A DNA stretch of 32,033 bases from contig CACWOL010000046.1 in NCBI GenBank assembly GCA_902762495.1, positions 1 through 32,033 of the forward strand, given 5' to 3'. Position 1 is the stretch's first letter. The number at the start of each line of letters is the position of its first letter. Below the pieces are notes generated by a model. It saw only the letters and a program-made list of their open reading frames with translations, was not told where the DNA came from and ran no database searches. A program made the position numbers and the translations under genes. This DNA comes from an uncultured bacterium (lineage in GTDB: Bacteria > Verrucomicrobiota > Lentisphaeria > Victivallales > UBA1829). This document shows, piece by piece, positions 1-7,894 of the stretch.

Positions 1-915
1 GCCGGGGCCGCCGCCAAAGCCGCCGCCGAAGCCGGGGCCGCCGCCGAAGCCGCCGCCCATACCGGGCGCACCGCCGAAGCCGCCGCCGAAGCCGCCGCCC
101 ATACCGGGAGCATTACCTCTGCCACCGCCGAAGCCGGGGCCGCCGCCAAAGCCGGGGCCGCCGCCGAAGCTGCCGCCCATACCGGGGCCGCCGCCAAAGC
201 CGGGGCCGCCACCGAAGCTGCCGCCGAAACCACCGCCAAAACCGGGTTCCCAGGGATTGCCGCCGAAGCCGCCGCCCATACCGGGGCCGCCGAGACCGAA
301 TGTCCACGGAGAGACCGGAATATCGGTCCAGGGGTTGCCGGAACCGAACAGTCCGCCGCCGGGACGACCGCCGCCGCCAAACGGCGCCGGATCGTCTTTT
401 TTCTCTTTATCTTCTTTTTTATTATCGTTATCGCGGTTTTCCCACGGTCTCTCCATACCGAAGAAACTGCCGGATCCGCCGAAGAACATCGGACCGTCGT
501 CCCATGGATTGAATCCGGGACCGCCGCCGAAGCCGCCGCCGAAACCGCCAAAGTCCTGTTCCCACGGATTACCCGAATTCGGACCGCCGCCGAAACCGCC
601 GGGCGCACCGCCGAAGCCGCCGCCGGGCTGGCCCCACGGGGAATTCTGCCACGGATTATCGTTCTTTTCGTCTTGCTTCCCGTCGTCCTTTTTCTCGTTG
701 CCGCCGGGCTGACCGCCGAATGTCCAGGGATTCTGTCCCCACTGCTGTCCCGGGAACGTGATCATCGGAATCTGACCGAACGGCGCGGGATTCCGCTGTT
801 CCTCCTTCGGTTTTTCCTCGGATTTAGACGTATCGCCCTTCGCTTCCTGCGCGGCGAGCGCGACGGAAACGGTGGTGCAGAACAGAGCAAGCAGGATTTT
901 CCGGGCAGCGGTCAT
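1..915 (-). CDS. Gly/Pro/Trp-rich secreted protein, 3' end outside window
   Basis: Function unknown. The frame is open for 305 codons from the ATG at 915 to the window edge, so the C-terminus is missing. It begins with a Sec signal peptide (MTAARKILLALFC then a small-residue stretch ending ALAAQ). A charged linker rich in Lys/Glu follows, then two blocks of low-complexity sequence. The first carries nine Pro-Trp pairs in short NPW/SPW motifs separated by Lys/Asp-rich linkers. The last third visible is almost pure GGGFGG / GGGPGFGG / PGMGGG repeats. This composition suggests an extended, disordered envelope or extracellular protein. It lies 40 bp downstream of the anti-sigma gene on the same strand and is probably the last gene of the ECF sigma operon, hence a candidate target or effector of that stress response. 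The ribosome binding site is weak. The frame is assigned from the signal peptide and composition; I know no family for it. Confidence 0.75.
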   Translation of the reverse strand, partial: MTAARKILLALFCTTVSVALAAQEAKGDTSKSEEKPKEEQRNPAPFGQIPMITFPGQQWGQNPWTFGGQPGGNEKKDDGKQDEKNDNPWQNSPWGQPGGGFGGAPGGFGGGPNSGNPWEQDFGGFGGGFGGGPGFNPWDDGPMFFGGSGSFFGMERPWENRDNDNKKEDKEKKDDPAPFGGGGRPGGGLFGSGNPWTDIPVSPWTFGLGGPGMGGGFGGNPWEPGFGGGFGGSFGGGPGFGGGPGMGGSFGGGPGFGGGPGFGGGRGNAPGMGGGFGGGFGGAPGMGGGFGGGPGFGGGFGGGPG

Positions 916-955
916 AGTGGTATTTCCGGGGCGTGAGATGAAACCGAACTTAAAC

Positions 956-1707
956 TTAATTTTCCGCGTAGGACGCGAAATCGGCTTCGAGCTGGGCGAT
1001 CAGAAGGTCGGTGTCGGAGAGAGAAAGATCCGTCATCGAGTTCGTCAGCTCCATGGAGACCTTCGTCAGTTCGCCGTCCATGACGGCGCCGGTCCAGTCG
1101 GCAGCCGCGGTCGCCTGGGTCGGGACCGCCAGCGGCTGGGGTTTTGCCAAAGGTTCGAAGTAGAAGAGGAAGCAGACAGCGAGAGCCGCCGCGACCGGGA
1201 TCAGGACGCGGAACGCCTTCTTCACGCGGTTCTTACGTGCATAAGCGGAAGCCGTGAAGGCGCCGGCGGCGCGGACGGCGTCGTCGACATGCTTCGGAGG
1301 CTCGAGATCCGGCAGAACGCTGTGGAGACGGTTTGCGGCTGCGACATCCTGCGCAACGGCGCGGATGGCGTCGTCGACATGCTTCGGGGGCTCAATATCA
1401 GGCAGAGCACTGAGGAAACGGTTTACATCCGCGGCCTCGGCGGCGAGGGCGCGGACGGCGTCGTCGGGGGCTCAATATCAGGCAGAGCACTGAGGAAACG
1501 GTTTACATCCGCGGCCTCGGCGGCGAGGGCGCGGACGGCGTCGTCGACATGCTTCGGGGGCTCGACCTCCGGCAGTTCGCAGGAGAGGAAACGTTCGAGA
1601 TCGTCGGCAAACGCTTTGCACTCGGGACAAATGCGAAGATGTGCCAAGACGTCGTCATTGATCTCGCCGATCGCGACCTTCTCTTGAATAAATTCACAAA
1701 TGTTCAT
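956..1707 (-). pseudogene. Zinc-finger anti-sigma factor, frame broken by an 80-bp duplication
   Basis: Likely the membrane anti-sigma factor of the adjacent ECF sigma. As sequenced, the ATG at 1707 gives only 94 residues (stop at 1423). These contain a ZAS-type zinc site, H23-x3-C27-x2-C30, in HLRICPEC. The rest continues in another frame: repeats of LPDxEPPKHVDDAVRA, then a membrane helix (FRVLIPVAAALAVCFLFYF) and a short outer domain ending at 956. The two frames differ by exactly the 80-bp tandem duplication at 1384-1546. Removing one copy restores a single frame of 223 residues with three natural 30-residue EPPKHVDDA repeats between zinc finger and membrane helix. The start lies 9 bases after the sigma stop with a GAGGTG ribosome site overlapping that stop, so the two are translationally linked. 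If real, the truncated product would be a soluble zinc finger without its membrane anchor. An assembly error is also possible. Confidence 0.8.
1384..1546. repeat. Exact tandem duplication, 80-bp period
   Basis: Positions 1384-1466 and 1464-1546 are identical over 83 bases at an offset of 80. The offset is not a multiple of three and shifts the frame of the anti-sigma gene. The surrounding gene contains natural 90-bp (30-codon) in-frame repeats. The extra copy looks like one 90-bp unit lacking the ten bases that read acatgcttcg at the equivalent junction. Confidence 0.95.
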
Positions 1708-1716
1708 GGTTTCACC

Positions 1717-2301
1717 TCAGGAATTGTCAGATTCCCAGTCTTTCAGTTTGTTCGTCAGTTGTTTGATGGCATATCTCATACGAGCAAGACTCGTATTCAC
1801 GGAGCAGTTCTGGATCTTTGCGATCTCCTGGAACGGGATGTTTTCCCGCCGCAGCAGGAAGACCTCGCGCAGTTCGGGCGTCAGCGAGTTCAGCGCCTCG
1901 GTGAGCCGTCTGGCGCGTTCACGTTCGTCCATGCCGCTGCCGGGCGTTTCGCCGGAGGTGTCCTCCGTGGTGTCTCCGTAAGACTCGTCCAGTTCGTCCT
2001 CGGCTCTCCGTTTCAGGGAGCGGTAATAATCGATGATGAGGTTGTGGGCGATCCTCATGAGCCATGCGGAGAATTTCTCCTGATCGCGGTAGGTCGACAG
2101 ATTGTCGATCGCGCGCATCCATGTCTGCTGGAATACGTCGTCCGCCTGGCTGGTGTGTCCCTGCATCTGCCGGTTCACATAGCCGTATAACGGACGCCTG
2201 TATCGTTCGTAAAGAGCATCAAAAGCCGGACTTGATCCACTTTGGAATTCCCGGATAAGCTCCAGATCTGTTTTATCTGTTTCCATGTCTCGAAATTCCA
2301 T
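1717..2301 (-). CDS. ECF-type RNA polymerase sigma factor
   Basis: An extracytoplasmic-function sigma factor that would direct RNA polymerase to a stress regulon. Region 2 is seen in FDALYERYRRPLYGYVNRQM and ADDVFQQTWMRAIDNL, followed by the FSAWLMRIAHNLIIDYYR helix. A Thr/Asp/Glu/Gly-rich linker then leads to region 4, LNSLTPELREVFLLR with a helix-turn-helix (IPFQEIAKIQNCSVNTSLARMRYAI). At 194 residues it is a normal ECF length. I chose the ATG at 2301 because it overlaps the stop of the upstream tilS-mutT gene as TAATG, implying translational coupling. A TTG at 2322 would add seven residues and has no better ribosome site. The anti-sigma gene follows at once. Control is probably by that membrane anti-sigma factor, whose gene is frame-broken here, so this sigma may be deregulated. 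Confidence 0.9.
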   Translation of the reverse strand: MEFRDMETDKTDLELIREFQSGSSPAFDALYERYRRPLYGYVNRQMQGHTSQADDVFQQTWMRAIDNLSTYRDQEKFSAWLMRIAHNLIIDYYRSLKRRAEDELDESYGDTTEDTSGETPGSGMDERERARRLTEALNSLTPELREVFLLRRENIPFQEIAKIQNCSVNTSLARMRYAIKQLTNKLKDWESDNS

Positions 2302-4115
2302 TATGGTTGCTTCGATATCCAAATAACGCTTTCACGACGCGTCTTATTGTATATACCGGATATTTTTTTCGATTTTTTTTGAATTTCTTCGGCAACCGGG
2401 CGGTCGGCGTCCAGAAAATCCACCGAAACGATCTCGTCCGGCGTGACCCATTGGAACTCCTGACGGTCCTTCGCCGACGGGGCATCGTCCGAAACCGCGA
2501 GAAAAAACGTAACGCGCACATACTTAACGCCGTAGTCGTGTTCCATGACCGTCAGGACCGGGCCGACGGCGATCTCCATGCCAAGTTCCTCGCGGATCTC
2601 GCGTCGGATGCACGCTTCCGCCGTCTCGCCGGGTTCGATTTTGCCGCCCGGAAACTCCCATTTCCCCGCCAAGTGCTTGCCAGCCGGACGCGAACACACC
2701 AATATCCGTCCGTCCAGGCCGCCGATCACCGCAGCCGTCACATCCACAAGACGTTCCGAAGAAAAAAGCAGTCCCCGGAACGGTTTTGATCGATCGACCG
2801 AATACAGAGAGGACCGCCGGATGCCGGGAATCCATAGAATTTTCGCCGATTCTTCGGCATTCCGTACCACAGGCCGCAGAGGTTGTTCCGCGGCAGACAC
2901 ATGGGCGTCGGTAAAAAGCTTTTTCAGCGGAACGGAATATGTTGCACCGAACGGTGTCATGGCGTCTCCGGGACGCCGCGCCGCGATTTCAAGTTTATTT
3001 GGAAACATCTCGGCATCAAAGAGAACAGGATCCATCCCGGACGGTATTTCTCCTTCACTGACTTCCCCGCGGAACCGCAGGACGGTCTTGCCGAAGCGGA
3101 TCGCCGGAATCGCCCGGTAATCCCAGACGACGGGAGCAACGGACTCTTTTATTTCGGAAGCACTCTCTTTTTTCAGTAAACCTTTTTCCCACAGGAAGTT
3201 AATCCCGCCGTCAACGGGGATCCGTCCCGATGCGGCGCAGTTTGGATCATCGAGCAGATCGCGGAGGCGTCCGATGAAATGCCGGTCGGGAATATCGTCG
3301 AGCCAGAGCCGCAGGACACGCGGCAGAAGCGCGGGCGGAAGCTTTTTCAATTCATTCAAATCCAGGCCGCCGGGCCGGACCGCCTGCCGGAACGCTTCTT
3401 CCGCGGCATCGTCAAGCGCCGCGGCATCGTCCGCGATGGCGTGCAGCGCGGTCAGGATCCCGGCACGGGCGCGCGGGAACTCGCGGTACAGCATCGGCAG
3501 AACCACGTTGCGCAACTTGTTGCGGTCGTAATCGTTCTGCAAATTTGTGGAGTCGGTGCGGAACGTATTCATGCCGCGTTCGGCGAGATACGCTTCGATC
3601 TCGGCGCGGGAAAACTCCAGCAGCGGACGGAGCCAGGTGATGCCGTCGAATTCGCGGACGGCGTGAAGCGCATGAAGCCCGGAGAGGTTCGAGCCTCGCA
3701 TGAGGCGCAGGAACAGCGATTCGATCCGGTCGTCGGCATTGTGTCCCAGCGCGACGGCCGCGGGCTGTTGTTCCGTTTTGCAGACGATCTTCCGCCATGC
3801 CGCCTGACGCAGACGCCGGGCGGCGGCCTCCGTGCCTTCGCCGGGCTGAATGTGATCGGGAACGTTCAGCGGAATGACCTGGAGCGGGACATCAAGTTTT
3901 TCGCACACGGTCCGGCAGAAGTCCGCATCGGCCAAACTCTCCGCGCCCCGGATGCCGTGTTCGAAATGCACCGCGCGGAGTTCCCACGGCGCATCCTTCC
4001 TGAGTTCGGAAAGGTGCACAAGCAGTGCCAGACTGTCCGCGCCGCCGCTGAACGAAGCGTAGACGGTGCGGATACCGGACGGAATGCTGGAACCGGGGAA
4101 GAGGGAGCCGGACAT
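2301..4115 (-). CDS. tilS: TilS tRNA(Ile)-lysidine synthetase fused to a MutT-type Nudix hydrolase
   Basis: 604 residues, two enzymes in one chain. Residues 1 to about 453 are TilS, which makes lysidine at C34 of the tRNA-Ile that reads AUA. Visible are the PP-loop SGGADS (23-28), the TilS signature HFEHGIRGAES (50-60), GHNADDRIES (124-133), the LRN motif near 201, and the C-terminal domain with RRPGDAMTPFG and VPLKKLFTDAHV (380-406). E. coli TilS is about 430 residues, so the domain is complete. Residues about 456-585 are MutT-like (8-oxo-dGTP diphosphatase type). They hold KWEFPGGKIEPGE and a perfect Nudix box G491-x5-E497-x7-R505-E506-x2-E509-E510-x-G512. The gene lies 56 bp after trxA and overlaps the sigma start. 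A TilS-HPRT fusion is known elsewhere, but I do not know a TilS-MutT fusion. Both activities look intact by motif. Confidence 0.93.
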   Translation of the reverse strand: MSGSLFPGSSIPSGIRTVYASFSGGADSLALLVHLSELRKDAPWELRAVHFEHGIRGAESLADADFCRTVCEKLDVPLQVIPLNVPDHIQPGEGTEAAARRLRQAAWRKIVCKTEQQPAAVALGHNADDRIESLFLRLMRGSNLSGLHALHAVREFDGITWLRPLLEFSRAEIEAYLAERGMNTFRTDSTNLQNDYDRNKLRNVVLPMLYREFPRARAGILTALHAIADDAAALDDAAEEAFRQAVRPGGLDLNELKKLPPALLPRVLRLWLDDIPDRHFIGRLRDLLDDPNCAASGRIPVDGGINFLWEKGLLKKESASEIKESVAPVVWDYRAIPAIRFGKTVLRFRGEVSEGEIPSGMDPVLFDAEMFPNKLEIAARRPGDAMTPFGATYSVPLKKLFTDAHVSAAEQPLRPVVRNAEESAKILWIPGIRRSSLYSVDRSKPFRGLLFSSERLVDVTAAVIGGLDGRILVCSRPAGKHLAGKWEFPGGKIEPGETAEACIRREIREELGMEIAVGPVLTVMEHDYGVKYVRVTFFLAVSDDAPSAKDRQEFQWVTPDEIVSVDFLDADRPVAEEIQKKSKKISGIYNKTRRESVIWISKQP

Positions 4116-4171
4116 GGTGAACAGACTCTATGCGGTCGGCGGGGGAGCCATACCGGATTCAGAAAAGCGGA

Positions 4172-4480
4172 TCAGAGCTCGTTGATGGCGTTCAGGTACG
4201 TCTCTTTGGACTGCGCGCCGAGGAACTGTTTCACGACCTGGCCGTCCTTCAGGAGCAGCACGGTCGGGAGGCTGTGGACACGGAATTTCGCGGCGAGCAT
4301 GGGCTGGAGGTCAACGTCGACGTAGCCGAAGACGAGGTCCGTTTTCTCGGCGGCGATCTCCTCGATGATCGGGGCGATCTTCTTGCAGTAGACGCACCAT
4401 TCTGCGCCGAAATCGATCAATGCGGGCTTCGTGCCGACGATGCTGTCGAAATTGCTTTCGGAAAGGATATTGATGCCCAT
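4172..4480 (-). CDS. trxA: Thioredoxin
   Basis: A 102-residue single-domain thioredoxin, normal length, with no signal peptide, so cytoplasmic. It reduces protein disulfides. The active site is WCVYCK in place of the usual WCGPCK, so the dipeptide between the cysteines is Val-Tyr, which would alter redox potential and substrate choice. The conserved cis-proline loop is SLPTVLLLKDG, and the FxG...K..Y C-terminal helix is present. The ATG at 4480 has a GGGAG ribosome site eight bases upstream. It is the first gene of the unit leading into tilS-mutT, the ECF sigma and the anti-sigma gene, with its own promoter at 4552-4580. That context suggests a link with redox or oxidative stress, which is inference. 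Confidence 0.9.
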   Translation of the reverse strand: MGINILSESNFDSIVGTKPALIDFGAEWCVYCKKIAPIIEEIAAEKTDLVFGYVDVDLQPMLAAKFRVHSLPTVLLLKDGQVVKQFLGAQSKETYLNAINEL

Positions 4481-4551
4481 GGTAGTTGTCTCCCGTGTTG
4501 TGTGGTTGCATATCGGAATCCGCGATGGAAACTGAAAGGATTCCTGAACAT

Positions 4552-4580
4552 ACTCTACTCCGGCTTGACCCGTTTTTCAA
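4552..4580 (-). promoter_or_regulatory. Sigma70-type promoter for trxA unit
   Basis: On the minus strand TTGAAA (4580-4575), 17-base spacer, TAGAGT (4557-4552). It lies between the pdxB terminator and trxA. Confidence 0.6.
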
Positions 4581-4602
4581 GCCGTTTTGAAATCTTTTTC
4601 CC

Positions 4603-4635
4603 AAAAACGCGCGCTTTTTAGAAAGAAATGCGCGC
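4603..4635 (-). terminator. Intrinsic terminator after pdxB
   Basis: On the minus strand a GCGCGC stem (4635-4630 with 4614-4609) closes a 15-base AT-rich loop and is followed by a G and five T. It sits just after the pdxB stop at 4644. Confidence 0.8.
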
Positions 4636-4643
4636 CCGAGGGC

Positions 4644-5771
4644 TCAATCGAGACGGAATCCGAGCTTCAGGAGCTTGTCGCGGAGCTCGGACGGCAGAGG
4701 CTTGTCCGAACGCACGGTGTAGGCGGAGAATTCGCGGCGGACGCGGTAGGAACCGCGCAGGTCTTCGAATTGTTCCGGTGCGGCCCGGAGCGCGGCATCG
4801 TCGACCTCAATGTCGTAGGACGCGAACACGGCGTCCGCGAGCGGATGCGGCGAGGCGGGATCGAGCGTGATGACCGGGTTGGCGGGCGCGGGGACCTTCG
4901 CCGGGAAGAAGTTCAGAAGAGGTTCGATGCCGAAATGTTTCGCCACGGCTTCGACCGACATCGCCGTGCCGTTCACCTTGCCGTCGGCGGAATACCCTGC
5001 GATGTGGGGCGTGGCGAAATCGACGAGCGACAGCAACTCGCGGTCGATCTCGGGCTCGTTGTGCCACACGTCCAGCACGGCGCCCGAAATGAGCCCGGAT
5101 TTGATCGCGTCTTTCAACGCGGATTCGTCCACGACGTCTCCGCGCGAGGCGTTGAAGAAAAATGGCTTCCGTTTCAGCCCGCGGAAGAACGCTTCGTCCG
5201 CCATGTGTTCTGTCCGCCACGGTCCATACTCGGCGTCCCAAAGCGGCACGTGGAGCGTGATGAAATCCGCCTCGCGCTGGATCGTTTCGAGATCGACGAA
5301 GCCGGATAACTTCTCTTTGCATACGCGCGGCGGGTCGTTCAGGAGCACGTTCATGCCGAGCGCGGCGGCCGCGGCGGCGACCTTCGTGCCGACGTTTCCG
5401 CAGCCGATGACGCCGAGCGTTTTTCTCCTCAGATCCACATTGTGCCGGAGCGAGACGCGGAGCAGCGCCGAGTTCATGTACTGCGCCACGGACGCGGCGT
5501 TGCATCCCGCGGCGCTCGCGCACACTATCCCGTGCGTGATGCACCAGTTAATGTCGATGTGGTCGGTGCCGATGGTGGCGGTGGCGACGATTCCGACGCG
5601 GGAATGTTCGAGGAGCGCCGCGTTACATTTCGTGCGCGTGCGGACGATGAGGGCGTCGGCGTCGCGGACGGTCTCCGGCGTGATCTCACCGGGATCGAGA
5701 TACCGCACGTCGGCGTAAGGCTCGAAGACGCCCTCGAGAAACGGAATTTTGGAGTCGGCGACGATGAGCAC
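4644..5771 (-). CDS. pdxB: Erythronate-4-phosphate dehydrogenase
   Basis: PdxB oxidises 4-phospho-D-erythronate with NAD in the DXP-dependent route to pyridoxal 5'-phosphate. At 375 residues it has family length (about 380). The start MLIVADSKIPFLEGVFEPYA and the motif TATIGTDHID are typical of PdxB. The Rossmann site is LGVIGCGNVGTKVA. The D-2-hydroxyacid dehydrogenase catalytic elements are visible in NASRGDVVDESAL (Arg), NEPEID (Glu) and TPHIAGYSADGK (His), and the short C-terminal PdxB domain is present. The start is a GTG at 5771. A near-perfect AGGAGGA ribosome site seven bases upstream, overlapping the end of the preceding gene, fixes it. It is the last gene of the guaB unit. Confidence 0.92.
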   Translation of the reverse strand: MLIVADSKIPFLEGVFEPYADVRYLDPGEITPETVRDADALIVRTRTKCNAALLEHSRVGIVATATIGTDHIDINWCITHGIVCASAAGCNAASVAQYMNSALLRVSLRHNVDLRRKTLGVIGCGNVGTKVAAAAAALGMNVLLNDPPRVCKEKLSGFVDLETIQREADFITLHVPLWDAEYGPWRTEHMADEAFFRGLKRKPFFFNASRGDVVDESALKDAIKSGLISGAVLDVWHNEPEIDRELLSLVDFATPHIAGYSADGKVNGTAMSVEAVAKHFGIEPLLNFFPAKVPAPANPVITLDPASPHPLADAVFASYDIEVDDAALRAAPEQFEDLRGSYRVRREFSAYTVRSDKPLPSELRDKLLKLGFRLD

Positions 5772-5784
5772 GGTCCGGTCCTCC

Positions 5785-6108
5785 TCAGAGGAAATACGGC
5801 AGGAGCATGAAATACCGCCACAGCGCGGCGGCTCCGACCGTGATGCCGATGCAGAGGAGCGCGCGCCGCCAGCTCTTGAAAATGAACGACAGGACCGTCA
5901 GCGGGATGCCCGCGGCGACGCAGATCACGCTCAGCGTGAGCCCGCTCGCGATCAGGAAATAGGCGGTCGCCTTCGCCGAGTGCATGGCGGATTCCGTGCC
6001 GGAGAACCCGCGCGAGACCAGCCAATAGCAGATGCCAGCGGCGATGCCGTCCAGCGCGAGCAGAAAAAGCACGGGAGAGATCAGCAGAGAGATCAGAAAT
6101 TTGAACAT
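5785..6108 (-). CDS. Small integral membrane protein, unknown
   Basis: 107 residues, dominated by hydrophobic segments. There appear to be three or four membrane helices, at about residues 5-30, 45-70 and 80-104. A basic loop FKSWRRALL lies before the last helix, which suggests that loop is cytoplasmic. No family recognised. It lies 48 bp after guaB and 13 bp before pdxB on the same strand and is almost certainly cotranscribed with them. The ATG at 6108 has only a weak GCGGA ribosome site. The gene is judged real because it fills the gap exactly and has the expected composition for a membrane protein. Nothing in it points to a role in purine or vitamin B6 metabolism. Confidence 0.75.
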   Translation of the reverse strand: MFKFLISLLISPVLFLLALDGIAAGICYWLVSRGFSGTESAMHSAKATAYFLIASGLTLSVICVAAGIPLTVLSFIFKSWRRALLCIGITVGAAALWRYFMLLPYFL

Positions 6109-6156
6109 GGTCCGCGATCTTTCCCGTGTTTGGTGGAAGCCGGAAGGAGATTCGGC

Positions 6157-7656
6157 TCAGTTTTCCTGCATGTAGTTCGGCGCGTCGCGCGTCATGATGA
6201 TGTCGTGCGGATGCGCCTCCTTCAGGGCGGAGGGGCTGACGCGCGTGACTTTGGCGCGGGCGCGGAGCTCGGGGATGGTCTTCGTGCCGCAGTAGCCGAG
6301 GGAGTAGCGGAGACCGCCGATGAACTGGCAGAGCACCTCGCTGAGGGAGCCGCGGTAGGGGACCATGCCTTCGACGCCCTGCGGGACGATCTGCTTCACG
6401 TCGTCGGTGTCCTTCTGGCCGTAGCGTTCGCGGCTGCCCTTGGATTTCTGCATCGCCACGAGGCTGCCCATGCCGCGGTAGAGCACGTAGCGGCGGCCGT
6501 TGCGGAACGTCTTTTCGCCGGGGCCTTCGAGCGTGCCGGCGAGCACGGAGCCCATCATGACGCAGGACGCGCCGACCGCGATGGCCTTCGGCACGTCGCC
6601 GGACTGCTTGATGCCGCCGTCCGCGATGATCGGGACCTCCTCGCCGATCGCCTTGTACGCCTCGTAGATGGCGGAGACCTGCGGGGTGCCGACGCCCGCC
6701 ACGACGCGCGTGGTGCAGATGGAGCCGGGTCCGATGCCGACCTTCACCGCGTCGACGCCCGCGTCGAGCAGGGCCTTCGCGGCTTCGTACGTGGCGATGT
6801 TGCCCGCCACGACGTCGATGCCGGCGTATTTGTCCTTGATGTACTTCACGGTGTCGATCACGCCCTTGCTGTGGCCGTGCGCGGTGTCGATCACGAACGC
6901 GTCGACCCCGGCCTGCGCCAGCGCCTCGATGCGGTCCTCGTTGTACGGGCCGACCGCCGCCGCCACGCGCAGACGGTGCTCGGCGTCGCGGTTGTACGCC
7001 GGCTCCATGTTCTCGATGAGCGTGCGGACGTCGGTGAAGCTGAAGAGGCCGGTGAGCTTGCCGTCCTTGTCGATGGTCGGGAGCTTGCCGACCTTGTTCT
7101 TCATCATGAGCTGGAAGGCATCCTCAAGCGAGGGCGCGCCGTTGGCGTAGACGACCGGCTTGGTCATCACGTCGCGGATCGGGATGTCGAAGCTGGAGAG
7201 GAACTTGATGTCGCGGGCGGTGATGATGCCGACGAGCTTGCCGCTGCCGTCCACGATGGGGAATCCGGAGAACGAGAAGTTGTGCGCGGCCTTGTAGTTC
7301 AGCATCTCCTGCACGGTCTGGTCCTCGCGGAACGTGATCGGGGTCTTGATGAAGCCGTTGAGGTAGAATTTGACCTTGCGGACCTCCTCGGCCTGCGTCT
7401 GCACGTCGAGGTTCTTGTGGATCACGCCGATGCCGCCCTGCTTCGCCATGGCGATCGCCATTTCCGCCTCGGTCACGGTGTCCATGGCAGCGCTCACGAA
7501 GGGGATGTTCAGCTTGATGTTGCGGGAAAACTTCGTGGTGATGTCGGTGTCCGAGGGCAGGAAATCGGCATACTGGGTCAGGAGGGAGATGTCGTCGAAA
7601 GTGAGGCTTTCGAACTTGAAGTTCGCCATAAAGGCGTCGATGTTTTGATTGCTCAT
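6157..7656 (-). CDS. guaB: IMP dehydrogenase
   Basis: GuaB oxidises IMP to XMP with NAD, the committed step to GMP. At 499 residues it is full length for a bacterial enzyme with a CBS pair. The barrel starts with [12 protein letters not shown] and [19 protein letters not shown]. Two CBS domains fall at roughly 104-155 and 165-215. The active-site loop is [18 protein letters not shown] with catalytic Cys314, followed by [10 protein letters not shown] and the flap with ERYGQ (Arg411-Tyr412). The ATG at 7656 has GGAG six bases upstream. It is the first gene of guaB-membrane protein-pdxB and is driven by the promoter at 7735-7762. Bateman (CBS) domains commonly give allosteric control by purine nucleotides in this family. 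Confidence 0.97.
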   Translation of the reverse strand: MSNQNIDAFMANFKFESLTFDDISLLTQYADFLPSDTDITTKFSRNIKLNIPFVSAAMDTVTEAEMAIAMAKQGGIGVIHKNLDVQTQAEEVRKVKFYLNGFIKTPITFREDQTVQEMLNYKAAHNFSFSGFPIVDGSGKLVGIITARDIKFLSSFDIPIRDVMTKPVVYANGAPSLEDAFQLMMKNKVGKLPTIDKDGKLTGLFSFTDVRTLIENMEPAYNRDAEHRLRVAAAVGPYNEDRIEALAQAGVDAFVIDTAHGHSKGVIDTVKYIKDKYAGIDVVAGNIATYEAAKALLDAGVDAVKVGIGPGSICTTRVVAGVGTPQVSAIYEAYKAIGEEVPIIADGGIKQSGDVPKAIAVGASCVMMGSVLAGTLEGPGEKTFRNGRRYVLYRGMGSLVAMQKSKGSRERYGQKDTDDVKQIVPQGVEGMVPYRGSLSEVLCQFIGGLRYSLGYCGTKTIPELRARAKVTRVSPSALKEAHPHDIIMTRDAPNYMQEN

Positions 7657-7734
7657 AAGCTGCTCCGATCATTTGCGCCGGGCCGCGTCAACACTTGGCA
7701 ACGGCTTTGTTTTCTCAATACCATTTGCCATAAT

Positions 7735-7762
7735 AATATACAGTGTTTTTTTATCTTTTCAA
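7735..7762 (-). promoter_or_regulatory. Sigma70-type promoter for guaB
   Basis: On the minus strand TTGAAA (7762-7757), 16-base spacer, TATATT (7740-7735). Transcription would start near 7728, giving a leader of about 70 bases before guaB. No riboswitch fold was recognised in that leader. Confidence 0.7.
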
Positions 7763-7794
7763 CTTGAAAGCATTCTTTCCGCCTGTTTTTTTAC

Positions 7795-7828
7795 AAAAAA
7801 ACATCCGCTCCCGCGGAGAGAACGGATG
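7795..7828 (-). terminator. Intrinsic terminator after the 303-residue secreted protein
   Basis: On the minus strand CATCCG (7828-7823) pairs with CGGATG (7807-7802), with further pairing inside, followed by a run of seven T. Two weaker hairpins lie between it and the gene stop at 7895. Confidence 0.8.
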
Positions 7829-7894
7829 CCGAGGAGGACAAGTCCTCTACTTGGGTTGTGCCGGAGCGTCAGCCCGGCACACGGCAAATGCCGT

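Noticed and set aside
1..300. Regular GC-rich repeats suggesting a CRISPR array
   Set aside because: The repeats are short codon-level Gly-rich units of variable length in an open frame with no unique spacers.
257..712. Proline-rich frame on the plus strand
   Set aside because: Mirror of the Gly-rich secreted protein, which has a signal peptide and an ATG at 915.
5749..7767. 672-codon open frame on the plus strand
   Set aside because: Antisense to guaB, the small membrane protein and pdxB; composition is that of a mirror frame.
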